Positions 35,331 to 46,965 of a DNA stretch of 64,000 nt are shown here, piece by piece (positions within the stretch are counted from its first letter, which is position 1; every line of letters begins with the position of its first letter). The position numbers and the translations under genes are program-made. Below the pieces are notes generated by a model. It saw only the letters and a program-made list of their open reading frames with translations. It was not told where the DNA came from and ran no database searches. Origin of the DNA: Symsagittifera roscoffensis (lineage: Eukaryota > Xenacoelomorpha > Acoela > Convolutidae); contig NC_087063.1 of the NCBI RefSeq assembly GCF_963678635.1, forward strand, positions 20,838,701 through 20,902,700. Reading direction: 5' to 3'.

Positions 35331-37734
35331 CCCCATTCCGTTGTAATCCATTTTTTAAAACAAAGTTGTATGGACAATAATCAGTTTATAATCAAATATA
35401 ATGGATTATAATGCATTCTAATCTCTATAAAATTGTCGCGAAGTATAAAATCTTTCTCGGTAGTAGAGAATATCTAATACCTGAGTTTTTTATTTGTAAC
35501 AGGGCAGAGCATATACGGATTTTATGCAGTAACAAACCCTCCCTTTGTCATTGGGGAAATATGTAGTGTGAACAATGTCTATCACTAGTTTGTCAATCGG
35601 TTCACAAATAGTGGATCATTTGCTTATCTAAGATGAGCTAAAAAAATTAGTTCACGAGCTTCAACTCTAAAAACCAGCCAAGATAATCTGAAAAAAAAAC
35701 AAGTCAAAATCAACCCGCCACTTTTTGACGTTATCCAATAGAATAAAAAAGAATTCGCCGAATGACTAGAGTTTTTGTGAGGCTGCACCTGAGAATAATG
35801 ATGGCCTAAAACATTTCGTCCAATTATTATTCTGAACATCAGATCCGAATTGGCTGAACAGGGTTTAAAAAAAAAATGAGGCAGAAAAGAAACCATAACC
35901 GGGCCAAGTTCTGACCGAGTGTTGGCAGAACCTCGACATGAATGTTGTGACGAGCCACTTTCAGTAGCCATATAGCGTTTAACAGGTAGTTCATACGCTC
36001 CTTGCTGAGATATTATTTATGCAAGCTCGAACAGTAGCTATAAATTTTGGTTAATTATGAAAATGGCTAAAGCCACAAAATAAAAACTAATATATCATTA
36101 ATTTAATTAATTGTGAAGAGTAATGAACGCAATGAAGACTTTTTATAGGCCTTGTTGATTTTGTTCTCAGGAAAAAGTCTTAAAAATTGCATAAAGCTCT
36201 CTAATAACTACAGATAACTACAGGTTTATAAAAACTTTTTGATTTCAATTTAAGTTGATTCGCTAGAAGTAGAGGTAAAATGCGCTCTCCAATTATCAAG
36301 GCTGAAATGGCGCTAGAAACGTGAACAACATTACGAGACCAGACTGTGCACTGGTTATGCGCACAATTTTGTGTCTGTATGTTCCTGGATTCGATAGACA
36401 AACCTTTGAACATGTTCCAAAATGTCAGTGGATTCCTCTTTCAAAACTTCTGTGGATTCTGCGTATAAATACCTGTAACGTAAATTTTGTTGGCACATTT
36501 ATTGTGCAGCAGATTCCGCAACAAGCTAATATAGCTAGTTGTTCTGGGTTCCGCAACGGTATTTGCTTGTGGAATCCAAAACAGCGAAGAAGATCAAAGA
36601 AAAGTAGCAAAGTTGCGGATTCCACGACAAATCTGATTTTGGCCTGTTGCAGAATCCGCTTACAATAACAGAATGCACAGTTTGGCCTCGTAATGAAGTA
36701 CTATTTTCGAAAGTGGAATTTAATTTTTAGAATTCCAGCGGAATAAAAACATAACCTGTTGATCCAGTTTTCTCAAATTGGGCTCAAATTGTTTCTCTAA
36801 TGCTATCAAAATTGCGCCAATCATAACTCGTTCTAGAAATTCAAAGAGCATAAAAGGCATCTATGAAATTCGAAAAATGAGAATTTTACAACAAAATCAG
36901 TACTTTTTAATGTTTATTAGCGTTCATTACTCTTTACCGATCTTCGATTTGCTATTTTTTCCATAACTAATCTATTCAACAACTATGCTCATGATTTATC
37001 ACAGGTACATGAAACAGGTACATGAAAGAGGGCTGTAGATAAATGTATTGTTTTTAAAGATATTGGCAATAAATACAATACAGTTAATTATTTTTGACAG
37101 AGAAAGCTAAAATATATTTATTTTATCAGAACCATTATTGTTCAAGGACAAGTTTCGCATAAATGTGGATCGCGAAAGCATAATTAAAGACAAGAGAACT
37201 TAAGCTGAATTTTTAAGCTGAACTGGATTCCGGCCACTGTTAGCGTCCCGGAACGCCTGTACAGCCGAACTAGATTAGTTCATGGCGGTAGCCGGAAAAG
37301 TGTTTTTCTCATTTACTTGGAGGGACAATTTTGCTTGTATGTAGAAAAAGTCTCTGAATTGTTATGATTTTGAATGAGATTATCATTAAATAAATCTTCA
37401 AATATATTTTTGATGTCAAAAAACCATCAAAAACAATTTTATTAAATTTATTTTTACCGGTAAAATAAAAATATATCCGTTTTTATATAAAAAAAAAATA
37501 AATATATTCTAACAGCCCCGACATCAAGCAGCTATCATCCCTAAAAGATAAAAAACCGACCCGTTTGTAAGACTTGTATCTCAAGGATAAGTTAACTCTT
37601 GAATTGAATTTATGTTATTTATTTTAACAGATATTACTCTCACGCAATTCTTTTCGGCAAGAGACAGCCGCCGACTTCAAATGCTTACGAGGAGCTACAT
37701 GACGTGGCAACTGGCCTACCATGTTAACTTTATG
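35331..37734. repeat. 2.4-kb tandem duplication, unit 2
   Basis: Second unit, ending ACCATGTTAACTTTATG, which is also the sequence at the unit 1/unit 2 junction. After it the sequence is unique (GTCTCTTTTTCAG). Confidence 0.93.
36329..36695. mobile_element. TTACGAGGCC MITE, copy in unit 2
   Basis: Carried along by the 2.4-kb duplication. It has the same termini and length as the copy at 33921. Confidence 0.8.
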
Positions 37735-38265
37735 GTCTCTTTTTCAGTTACCTCTAATTTTTCAAATTTCAATTAAAACTGAAACCAGTTTAAGCAAACC
37801 ATGTTAATACCATAATCAACAAAGATGAAATTGCGGACTATTTTAATTCATGTAGATCGTCAGCTTGAGCATATTCAGAAAATGTTTCGAATTTTCAATA
37901 ATTATTATTATAAGTATTCGCTTTTTGACAATTGCGTGATTTGGGAACCAACCCAGAAAGCTTCATTTTTCACATTTTGTAGGTTTTTCAACAAAAAACT
38001 TAGAAGATCCAACAAAAAGTGTCTGAAGATTTGTCTAAATGGTAAAGCTAGTCAATGTTTACCAAAGGTGTTGAGGGGTTAGTTAAAAAATCTGATCGGT
38101 AAATACTTTTGAAGTCAGATAAAAAGAAAATAAGCAATAGTATAAATCAACTCCGACCGGTTGCATTGCTGCCGTGATCTGCAATAGTTTGCTTCAGTTT
38201 TCTGATGATTTTGGTTGGGGGAAGGGGGTAGTTGGAAAAGAGCCATTGATATATCCTAACAATTT
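37735..38265. other. Stretch before the 38.4-kb exon
   Basis: Probably intron of the gene whose last exon starts at 38367. A plus-strand frame at 37825-38082 (MKLRTILIHVDRQLEHIQK...) follows a possible acceptor (CTCTTTTTCAG, ending 37747). Its Phe/Lys-rich second half looks like chance, so I do not call it. Confidence 0.3.
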
Positions 38266-38267
38266 TT

Positions 38268-38358
38268 TAAGGTAAAGTTAAGGTAATGTTAGGGTAAATT
38301 TTACCTTAATTTTTTTTTACCTTAACTCATTTAGGGTAATTTTACCTTAACATTTTTT
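38268..38358. repeat. TTAAGGTAA inverted/direct repeat cluster
   Basis: AAGGTAAAGTTAAGGTAATG and GGGTAAATTTTACC are followed by the complementary TACCTTAA (three times) and a second GGGTAATTTTACC. The cluster can fold on itself immediately upstream of the splice acceptor at 38366. Confidence 0.7.
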
Positions 38359-38366
38359 GAGTGTAG

Positions 38367-38549
38367 TTCTCCCAATCAGATTCCCTTACGCGGGAGGTAC
38401 TAAAAAAGGCAAAAGATAACGTCGTGAACAAGTTGGACTTTGTCGCTTTCTACGAAAACTTGGAGGAAGATTTGAACATTATTCGCGAACGATTCTTTCC
38501 CGATGCTACGAAGAATAACAACCTATTACGGTTCAGTGACTTAAGCTAA
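38367..38549 (+). CDS. Terminal exon, Sulfotransfer_2-like
   Basis: GAGTGTAG provides an acceptor. The frame, phase 0, begins FSQSDSLTREVLKKAKDN and runs to TAA at 38547. The segment LDFVAFYENLEEDLNIIRE has the pattern FVGxxExxEExLxxL found near the C-terminus of Sulfotransfer_2 (PF03567-type) Golgi carbohydrate sulfotransferases, after an alternating Lys/Ala helix. Codons are richer in G/C at third positions than the surrounding DNA, and poly(A) signals follow 55 bases later, so this is a real last exon. The enzyme would move sulfate from PAPS to a glycan in the Golgi lumen. The PAPS loop lies in upstream exons not securely found here. The damaged exon at 24467 is a candidate relative. The family call is inference from one short motif. 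Confidence 0.5.
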   Translation, partial: FSQSDSLTREVLKKAKDNVVNKLDFVAFYENLEEDLNIIRERFFPDATKNNNLLRFSDLS

Positions 38550-38600
38550 TTTTAAGAAGAAAAGTAGAACTCAATGAGCGGTTTTGAAGCTCGGACTGAA

Positions 38601-38726
38601 GTAAATAAATGAAAGCTGATGTTCGAGTAGAACCTCCAGCATTCAGGTGCTCCCGGCAAAAAAGTAAATAAATGAAAGCTGATGTTCGAGTAGAACCTCC
38701 AGCATTCAGGTGCTCCCGGCAAAAAA
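38601..38726 (+). repeat. 63-bp tandem duplication carrying poly(A) signals
   Basis: Two identical units (38601-38663, 38664-38726) each begin GTAAATAAATGAAAGC, so AATAAA occurs at 38604-38609 and again at 38667-38672. They lie 55 and 118 bases past the stop of the exon at 38367 and are plausible duplicated polyadenylation signals. The minus-strand frame through them is a 21-residue perfect repeat with no support as a gene. Confidence 0.85.
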
Positions 38727-39290
38727 CTAATCCACGCCTTTTTGGTAATCATTTTCGATATTTGTAGTCTTTAAAATGCAACATACATTTTATGTCCTGG
38801 CTGTTTCGCGCATTTTCTGATTAGGAGAAGCATTTCATAGTTTCTGGTTTAGGGTTGTCCAAATCTGTCAACTCTGCTTTTTTCCCAACCGATCAAAAAT
38901 GATTCTATAAAAGGTTTTAGTCCTATCATTACGCGCAGCTCGGAGATAATTGTTGCAAAAAAAAACGTTCAAAAAGTGTTTTTTTTTAATATTTGATTTT
39001 CTGAAATTTTGAGTTTCAAAAACTAATAGGCCTGCAGGCAGGTCTGCATTGGTTTTCTATCTACTAATTGATTAATCCCTGAATCCTTGATTTATCAATG
39101 TTTCATAATGATCAGATTTTTCGGCGCACTGCTGAAAAGAATCTTGGTCGATAACTCATGACTGGGTCGACTTGACTTTTGTAATTTCAAATTTCAAAAC
39201 TCTATGTGCTCAATGGATGCTCCTTAAAAGGTATTTTTGATTTTTAAGAATTTTAGAGCAAGGTTTGTCCGTGTTTGAGGTGTTAACTGT
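38727..39290. other. Intergenic stretch, nothing recognised
   Basis: A CAGGCAGG patch near 39034 and T/A runs only. Confidence 0.4.
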
Positions 39291-39295
39291 ATGTT

Positions 39296-39458
39296 TCGAC
39301 CCAAGCCGCATATCTTTCGACCAGAGTTGAAGTAAAGTTCAACTGTCTCGACTGCAAAAAAAAACACATATTTGGAGGACAAAATATGTGTTTTTTTTGC
39401 GGTCGAGGCAGTTGAGTTTTACTGCAACTCTGGTCGAAAGATATGCGGCTTGGGTCGA
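39296..39458. repeat. Large foldback, arms about 78 bp, loop about 7 bp
   Basis: The left arm starts TCGACCCAAGCCGCATATCT (39296) and the right arm ends with its complement AGATATGCGGCTTGGGTCGA (39458). The middle is CACATATTT-GGAGGAC-AAAATATGTG. Arms match almost throughout, with a few mismatches and one small bulge. Transcribed, it would form a long double-stranded hairpin. It may be a foldback transposon or an inverted duplication, and it lies near several ATGTCGAAA motifs (39535-39565). Confidence 0.9.
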
Positions 39459-39661
39459 GTGGAATATGAAATTGAGCTAAATTCCTTCGGTCGACAAAAT
39501 TTTAAGGTAACGGATGTCGATTGAGTATGTCGAAACATTTAGCATGTCGAAAGTATGTCGATCATTACACTCAGTATATTTATCAGAGATTAAAACTATC
39601 TAATTTTGTTACTCGGGGCTTCCGGTTGCGTAAATCTAACTTCATTTAACATTTTTTGCAG

Positions 39662-39760
39662 AGGTACTTGAATCCGCTCAAGCTACATCAAGGCGGGCGT
39701 TGACTTCGCCATTCGCTGCACGGTCAAGATTTCCATTCCCAACCAGCAGAATAAGCGCAG
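39662..39760 (+). CDS. Probable internal exon, unrecognised gene
   Basis: TTTTTTGCAG (ending 39661) and GCGCAG|GTTTTT (donor at 39761) bound a 99-base segment that is clearly more GC-rich than its surroundings. One frame uses G/C-ending codons throughout and reads YIKAGVDFAIRCTVKISIPN then QQNKRR. That frame meets a TGA a few codons after the first acceptor, so the true acceptor may be CCGCTCAAG at 39682, giving an exon of 39683-39760. The protein family is not recognised. It lies 3' of the sulfotransferase-like gene on the same strand and so begins another gene or an alternative end. Confidence 0.4.
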
Positions 39761-39764
39761 GTTT

Positions 39765-40805
39765 TTTTCTGTATACATATTTACACACGTTGCCCAGACA
39801 GTCCGTTTTCGAGGTCACGCATGGTATTGTGAGGCTTGATAACAAAACTAGAAAGCAGATTAACGATTGATCAACATCATTTATTTTTCAAATTCACGTG
39901 TGAGAGCCATGCTTTTTATACTTCAACCATTATGAAAGGAAATGGTAGTGTTTGAAAATTTGAGACCGAAAAAATTAAAGTTCAACTTAAACAGCACGAG
40001 CCAATTTTTTTCGACTGACGTGATTGAATATGGGAAGGTTTCAGCTTTTTTGACATTTTAAAAAACGCTGGACTAAAAAACCCTCGACACAGGCTGAATA
40101 GTTTTTCATCCACGCGGTAAAAATGGATATGATTTGAGAAAAAAGCTCACGACCTTGTTTGATTCAAAGCATTTTTTCTAATTGAGGAAAAAATTGATGA
40201 GAGCCTACCGTAACCTTACACCCAATAATTCAAATTGTAACATGTTATACGATATATCGAAAGCCGTATGTCATTTTGGGTAATTTTTTGTATGAACAAA
40301 TTTCAGTAAAAAAAAGCATCTTTGTTCAACATAAACTATTTTCCAACAGAAATTGCATAGATACAAAATTTTGAAACTTTCAAGCAAATTAACTCGTTGT
40401 GATAAAATAGGAAATGCATTTAAACTTTTTCTGAGCGAGGAGGATTTGGATGCACTCGCTTATGCTAGAATTTGTTCTCAAACATTGAGCCCGAGGCAAC
40501 ATGCATGCTTCAACAAATGATTAACTTTCCGTATCAAACGTATTGTTAAACAATTAGGTTTCGATTTTGAAAACTATTTGAAATTTATCCAAAATTTCAA
40601 AAGGCAGTTTGGAAAATTTTCTTAATAGTTTTCTTGAAATTTACATTCTGGGTGGTCAGCGTTTCTCCGTCCACTTTCAACGAGCCACCGCAAGTTTTCA
40701 TTGTTATGGACATGACCCGGAACGTTACAAATCTCGTTGCTTTTACAAAGTTATTGCTTTTTTCCCCATTTTTTTTAACTGTGACTTACTTCCCAAGCTA
40801 AGGAA
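39765..40805. other. AT-rich stretch, nothing firm
   Basis: Possibly intron of the gene with the 39.7-kb exon. No further exon seen. Confidence 0.35.
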
Positions 40806-40809
40806 AAAC

Positions 40810-40874
40810 AAAAGTAGAATTTTTTATCGGGAAGTGAATACACTTCTCACTTCCCGATAAAAAATTCTACTTTT
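40810..40874. repeat. Perfect 28-bp-arm hairpin
   Basis: The left arm AAAAGTAGAATTTTTTATCG...AAGTGA (40810-40837) is exactly complementary to the right arm TCACTTCCCGATAAAAAATT... (40847-40874), with a 9-base loop. As RNA it would be a stable stem-loop. There is no sign of a gene it belongs to. Confidence 0.95.
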
Positions 40875-41448
40875 GGTTTCTTAAATACCTTCATAGCCTA
40901 GCAGATATATGTTGGTCCCACACGCCAAATGAGTTCAAATCCCGATAGGAGACAAAAAAGTTTTTATATTTGCAAAATGGCTCGGCTCGTTAATTTTGTC
41001 ACAGTGAAACATGTCATCAAAATTGTTTTTTTTTTCCATCTAATCACTAAGGTTGTTGGTTCAGTTTATGTGTTGCAAGCTCTTAAACTGAGTAAACAGA
41101 TTCAAATCTTCATCCTCCGAGAGAAAAAGTTTTATAATTTTTGAAATTAAATTTACACCTATACTGCATTCAATTTGAATAGAAATTTTCATATCTTTTA
41201 AACTAAAAATTCTAAAGACCTGCAGCTTTTCAGAGGTATCACGTATTTCTCTAATTAAAAATAATTTCAAAATTTTCTCATCTTGTTTTGAGTGCTATTC
41301 ATTGAGCGAATCTATACCAGTAACTGTCAGTGAAATGGAAAGCACTTGACCAAAAAACCAGAGGAGTCAGATCGAGCCCCAGACAAGGCAGAAGAGTTTT
41401 TTTTTCTAGTTTGATTGATTTGAAACTAATGAATTCAACTGATTAAAT

Positions 41449-41727
41449 TTGTTTGCAAAAATATTCAAAAGATTGAATGAGTTTAGGTTATCAAGCTGTA
41501 TCACGTCCCTGCAGAGGCTTAAGCGGAATAGCTCTACAGACAAACTTCCATATGGAATTCTATCTTCACTGTTGGTGTCGTTGTTAAGCGTTTGTTTTTC
41601 CCTTAACTATTGTAACATGCTTGGCACAGTCAGGAACACGTGTGACTTTATAAGAATGGTTTGTCATGGAAGTAATTGTGAGAATATTATGCAAAGTATG
41701 CAACTAGCAAAGAGCCAAGAGCCCTAA
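41449..41727 (+). CDS. Possible small exon with hydrophobic segment
   Basis: A frame with balanced codons reads LSSCITSLQRLKRNSSTDKL, then a hydrophobic GILSSLLVSLLSVCFSLNY, then MLGTVRNTCDFIRMVCHGSN and a stop at 41727. TGAGTTTAG at about 41484 could be an acceptor. No poly(A) signal follows nearby and the family is unknown. It may be the last exon of the gene that includes 39662-39760, or chance. Confidence 0.25.
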   Translation: MFAKIFKRLNEFRLSSCITSLQRLKRNSSTDKLPYGILSSLLVSLLSVCFSLNYCNMLGTVRNTCDFIRMVCHGSNCENIMQSMQLAKSQEP

Positions 41728-41729
41728 TT

Positions 41730-44700
41730 GCCGCTCGTGTCCTAGGTTGGTCAAATCTCTTCTGGTAGAGTTTGTTGTTTTTAATTTGAATTCTTAGGCT
41801 TAATGTAGAGCTGTTTTCTCGACTCATGGGCTAGTTTTGTTATGAAAAACTCCAAAGTTTACTAAACAAATCATGTTTTTTTTGAAAAATTGATTTTGCT
41901 TCACAATTGATCTGCTTTCTGAGGCCTCTTTCTGGAGATTTTGTTGAAAAATTTATATGGCATGATATATTTGGCATGCAAAATTATAATAATCATAGAA
42001 ACTTTGAATTTGTTTCTTAAAAATGATACTGAAAAAACTCCTCATTCAATTGTGTACCAATTTTAATGTCATTCCTTTTAGAGTATTTTGTTGATACTAC
42101 TAGTAAAATTGAATCTTCATGTATGCCTGTGAATTTTAAAAAATATACTACATCAAGAAAAAATATGATAGATTTTGTTTATGGTTTGTAAAAAATGTTG
42201 AGACATATTTAATCATTTGTGAAGAAAAAAATTGAGGCTGCTTGAAAGTTTTTGATTGGCAAAAACTTTTTAAAATAAGCAGAGAAAACACTGTCAAAAA
42301 ATAAGCTAAAAAAGCAAATCGCTTTAAATTGTTCAAATTTCTTTTATTGGCTACATTTTTTGCGCATTTGGTTTTTCTGTTTTGAGAAAAGCCCATATGA
42401 GTTTTGCTACAGAAGATTTTGAATCCTATTACTGTGGCTTTGATGCAAAGATCGCTTTTTGAAATAAAATTATATGACTAGAGCGATACCCTCTTGAGCG
42501 ATACCCAGGTTAACTTGGGGACTATTCTCATTAAAGATGGACCAAATGCGCAAAAAAAACTTAAGCAATCAACGTACCTCAAAATTTTTGAAGCTGACTG
42601 ATTCTCATGTTTTTTTCTTCAAAATTTTGAATACTAAATTAAAGTATTTTCAAAGGATGGATTTGTTATTTGTAGCTAATATTAAACTAAGTTTTTTAAT
42701 GATATCCATTCCTGATGCACCCATGCAAATGCTCAAGAACAATTTTAATTCTTTTTTTTTTAGGCTGCAGTTTTTTTTTCTGAGGTTTTAGTGTTCTGTC
42801 TCCATTTGGGAATGATTCCGATCCGTTTACAATTTTCTTTTGTCGCTATATTTATTGAATCAAAGCCCAAAAATTTGAATGAGATCGACCACATTTGCAT
42901 TTGAAATTTTTTTCTGGCGACAAATTTTGAATTATTCGTGGTGACAAATGAATATGGTCTAAAATGCAAGTCCCAGATTTTTCATAAATAATGGTTTTAT
43001 AGCTAATTTTTTTTCCATATTTGTCAATAGTTTTCAAAATTTCTTTGTGACATTGAATAAAAATCTTAAATTTTTGTTCAACTATTATTATTTCGCGTTT
43101 AAGTTCACGACCGATTGAAAAATAGATTACGTTCTTTTTGTGAAAACAGCTTGGCAAAAAAGAAGTAACGGACCAAAAAATTGTATTATTTTTTCTCATG
43201 ACGAAAATTTTGAATGTTTTACTTGCTATAAATAATAATTCAACCTTTCAAAAAAATAGGTTCTCCATGATTTCAATTTCTTATAATTCTTTTAATAGTT
43301 GTACTCAATTCTCATTGGCTAAAAGTTCATTGGGTCCCTTTTTTAACATTTGGTCTTTTCATCATAAAGGATTGTTCAAAAAGTTGGGCAAAGATCTGAT
43401 TTCTATCGTTCGCTTAAAGATGATGTTCTGACCTAGTTATTGTTGACCGCTGCAATTGCGCCATCGTGTCGCGAAAGAAAGGAGTGAAAACAAAACTTAG
43501 TGGCGATCAGCTCCGCAAAAAATTAGCTGTTTTATATCAAGTTTGCTAAAATAATTTATGACCTGTTGAAAAGATATCCACGCACTAACAAAATTGAAAT
43601 TAATATCGTTTTAAATTATTTTAATACATAAATTATACAGCAGGAAAATCAAAGTAGTCTTTTTAAATAAGTAAATTGATTTAGAATAAGTTCAAAAAGA
43701 TTTTACGGAAGCAAAAAATTGTTTTAGATTTGTTTATTTTATAAAAATTATTATATAAACTTAACTACTGCGGTCCTTACCGGAATCATTTTGAGTTTTT
43801 CTTACCGTAAACTGCTTGACGGAATCCTTTTTGAATTTGCAAATCCAAGGGTGTCCGCAACATATTAAATTCAGCAAAAGTTTGTTAATAGCGATTCTCT
43901 TTATCAATGTTTTGGCGCAGTTCTATTAAAGAAAACAAATGAACTTAAATTTGAAAAACTGAATAAACAAACAATTTTTTACATGATAATTATACTCATA
44001 GTTTCTTTTAACGCCAAACACCAACATAAAAAGTCAAATAAAAATCTTACGATTCAATTTCATTTCCAACGTTTTTAAAAAAATTTTTGAGTATGTTCCA
44101 AACAAATATAAAAGTCTCAAGAAAAGTTATTGAGTTAATTGTTTTGTGTTGTTTACATGATTTGATTTAAAATTATTCCGTTTCTTGTCAGTGCGAATTT
44201 TCTTCTTAATTTTGGAATCTATGGGACTGATTTTGCTTTTTGGAACCTGTGATTACTCACCCATAAAAAAATCATTTTAGATTCAAGTTATACCAGACTA
44301 CACACGCGTTTTAGAATTAATGTTTGATTTTGTCAACGATACAGCTAGAGACTGACAAAACAACTATATTAAGTTTTGCAACTCACGCAATTTAAATAGC
44401 ACACTGAATTTTTACCTTTTCATCTTGATCCAAACAGCAAGCAGTGTTGTAGCTGATGATCCAACTCTAACCAAAAACTTTAATTTTGCCTAGAATAAAA
44501 TTTCTTGATGCTTCCTGATTTACCGCCGTTAAATTAATCAAAATATTTTTTTACTACCTAAAAAAATTGTCTATTGTGAAACAAAAGTTGTCTACCCCGC
44601 TTTTGTTTGTGAAAAAAGGGGTTGAAACAAACCAACAAACAAACATTACTCTATAAATTGTTTTTTTTAGTAATGAAAGAAAAAACACCCAGAGTATTCC

Positions 44701-45060
44701 TCTCTTCTCCCTGATACGAGAAGTCTTATAACTTATAACAAAACTCAAAGAAGACTCTATTCGTGCCAAAAATTACGCTAAATTTTTATGTTATCAAACA
44801 GAAACAAATCCAAGTTCAACAGACTTCGAAAGAAACTATCAGGCTTATAAGTATTGAACTTTCAGCTTCTGTTACTCGGATTCTTTTGCAAAATAAAAAA
44901 TATAAACGAAGCGAATATAAAACTCCAACATGTAGTTGATGATCCGACGCTAACAGAAAACTGATATATTGCTTAAATTGAAAGGCTATTGCTAAATGTT
45001 TCATGGAATGGCCTCTAATATTTCTTGTGGATCAAATATACAATTTTCAATACAAATTTA
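41730..45060. other. Long AT-rich stretch, no gene recognised
   Basis: Frames are short and Lys/Phe/Asn-rich. A diverged repeat pair is visible: TGTAGCTGATGATCCAACTC (44448) and TGTAGTTGATGATCCGACGC (44932), with similar sequence for about 60 bases after each. Confidence 0.4.
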
Positions 45061-45063
45061 ACA

Positions 45064-45650
45064 AGATTGCTCGTATCAGGGCGAAGCCCTGAATGTTCCG
45101 ACTGCCTTTTAAGGCTTATGGAGCAGTAATAACATTATAAAATCAAATGTAAAAAAAAACTAATGAAAATTTTTTTCTTCAAAAATTAGAAATTTTTTAT
45201 GAAGCTCATCCCCCGTCACACCATATAAAGTACAAAAGGATAGATTTCGCTAGTTGTAACAAATCAATTATGGCAAATAAGCTTCGTTAAACCAATTTGG
45301 AACGATTTCTAAGACGGATTAACTCTCCGCTTACGCGTTAATAGCGCGAAATATATCACACGTTAATTGTCCTAAATTGGCCAAAACCAATTTGGAACGA
45401 TTTCTAAGACGGATTAACTCTCCGCTTACGCGTTAATAGCGCGAAATATATCACACGTTAATTGTCCTAAATTTGCCAAATGTCAATCTTTAAACCCCCA
45501 TAACTTCACGAAAAATGATCACAGGTGAAATATCTTTTCAAATTTAAGCTCAAGACAACAATACTTTTCGAATGATATAAAAAAATTCCGTCAAAAATGG
45601 CTAGTTAAAAAGTCGAAATTTGTCTGAAGAAAAAAAAACCCACCCTTTTT
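45064..45650 (+). repeat. Dispersed repeat family D, copy 1 (plus)
   Basis: Begins AAGATTGCTCGTATCAGGGC, with the hairpin CAGGGC-GAA-GCCCTG then AATGTTCCGACTGCC. It contains AACCAATTTGGAACGATTTC and CGCTTACGCGTTAATAGCGCG, and ends near AAATTTGTCTGAAGAAAAAA. Eight copies in both orientations were found between 45 and 54.7 kb. They are non-coding, with no clear terminal inverted repeats. It may be a MITE, SINE or Helitron-derived family. Confidence 0.75.
45291..45480. repeat. 95-bp tandem duplication inside repeat D copy 1
   Basis: ACCAATTTGGAACGATTTCT starts at 45291 and at 45386. The two 95-bp units are almost identical. Confidence 0.92.
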
Positions 45651-46960
45651 TAGTTGGGTTTTGTCAGAAAGTATGCAAAATTTTTAGTTTATCAATTTGA
45701 AAAAAAAAATTCAAATTTAACAGATTTTTGAAATTATTTTAACATACTCTTGACGACCAAGGAAAGTTATATTGCAATATCTTACAACCTTCTTGCAAAT
45801 GAGGGATATCTAGAAGATCTGGCAAAAGGAAGGGTATCTTGCAAAATCTTTCAAGATTGAGGTTTTCTTTGCAAGATAACGCACTACAAAACTTTTCACA
45901 ATTATTTTTTCTGAACGCCAAAAAACACCGCAGAGATCCAATTCGACTACGGTCACGAAAAATTCCGAGTTTAAGTTCACATAAAAAAATTAAATTGATC
46001 AGGTTTTCAAATACTCATTTATGTGCTCTTTTTTCTGCTTTCGTAAAGTAAAAAGTCTCAGATTGTGATTAATTAAGATTTTCAAAAATATTTTTCATTG
46101 TTTTAATTAATGCTTATAATTTTCCAATTCTAGCAATTAAGATTTAATTTTTTTCTTATATATGTCAAAATTTTGATCAAAAGAGTCAGTTAGCTCGAGA
46201 TATTTTTATGTTCACATAAACAAGATAAACCTTTATGTTCATATTTTATGCGGTTAAACTTTCTCTTTTTTTCAATTGTTCATTTATCTAAGTATTTAAG
46301 TGTTATGACTACACTTCCTACACAAACGCTATAGGTTATTTTCGCGTGAAAGTTTTTTTTTCTAAAAATCATATTTATAAAGGTTTTTTGCCTTGAAAAA
46401 GTTATATTTAAAGGAGATTATCAAGCAAGATTTTGCAAGATAACCTCCCTTGATCGACTAGGGGAGGACTCTTAAATGACGAAATTTCAGTTTCAATAAA
46501 AAAAAGTTTTTGAACTTTCTATTATTATTATGTTTTTGTGTACTTTTCATGTACTTACTTTCAAGTCTAACATTGAAAAAATTGACAAAAAACACACAAA
46601 CTTAAGCTTGAAACTTTAAATGCATTATAGTCAAAACACTTTTATCTGAGATTGAGCAAAGATTAAAGTCAGCCACCTGTAAAGTTTACTGTGACTAGAA
46701 TTTTTAATGCTATATGCTGTTCTAAATCGTTTTTAAAGGCTGAAAATTCACCGTGAAAATTCTTCATAGTTTGATTTTGTTAACGCTTAAACGGTATACG
46801 AAGCAGATTATCGGACCCCTAGTCTCATACCATATAATGAAAATCTTACGTGATTTTTGCAATTTTCTTAATCACAATTGGTCACGTTCTTGCACAAGTT
46901 AATGCAAAAGCAACGAATTAAATAATCAAATCTCTTATGAAAAACTGTTCAGCTTAAGTT
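45651..46960. other. Upstream region of the troponin C-like gene
   Basis: AT-rich, with CAAGATCTTGCAAGAT-type motifs at 45745-45890 and 46420-46450 related to those at 25.6 kb. No TATA or initiator that I trust was placed. Confidence 0.35.
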
Positions 46961-46965
46961 TGATT

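Noticed and set aside
38601-38726. CRISPR-like direct repeat
   Set aside because: Two adjoining 63-bp units without spacers, in animal DNA; a plain tandem duplication.
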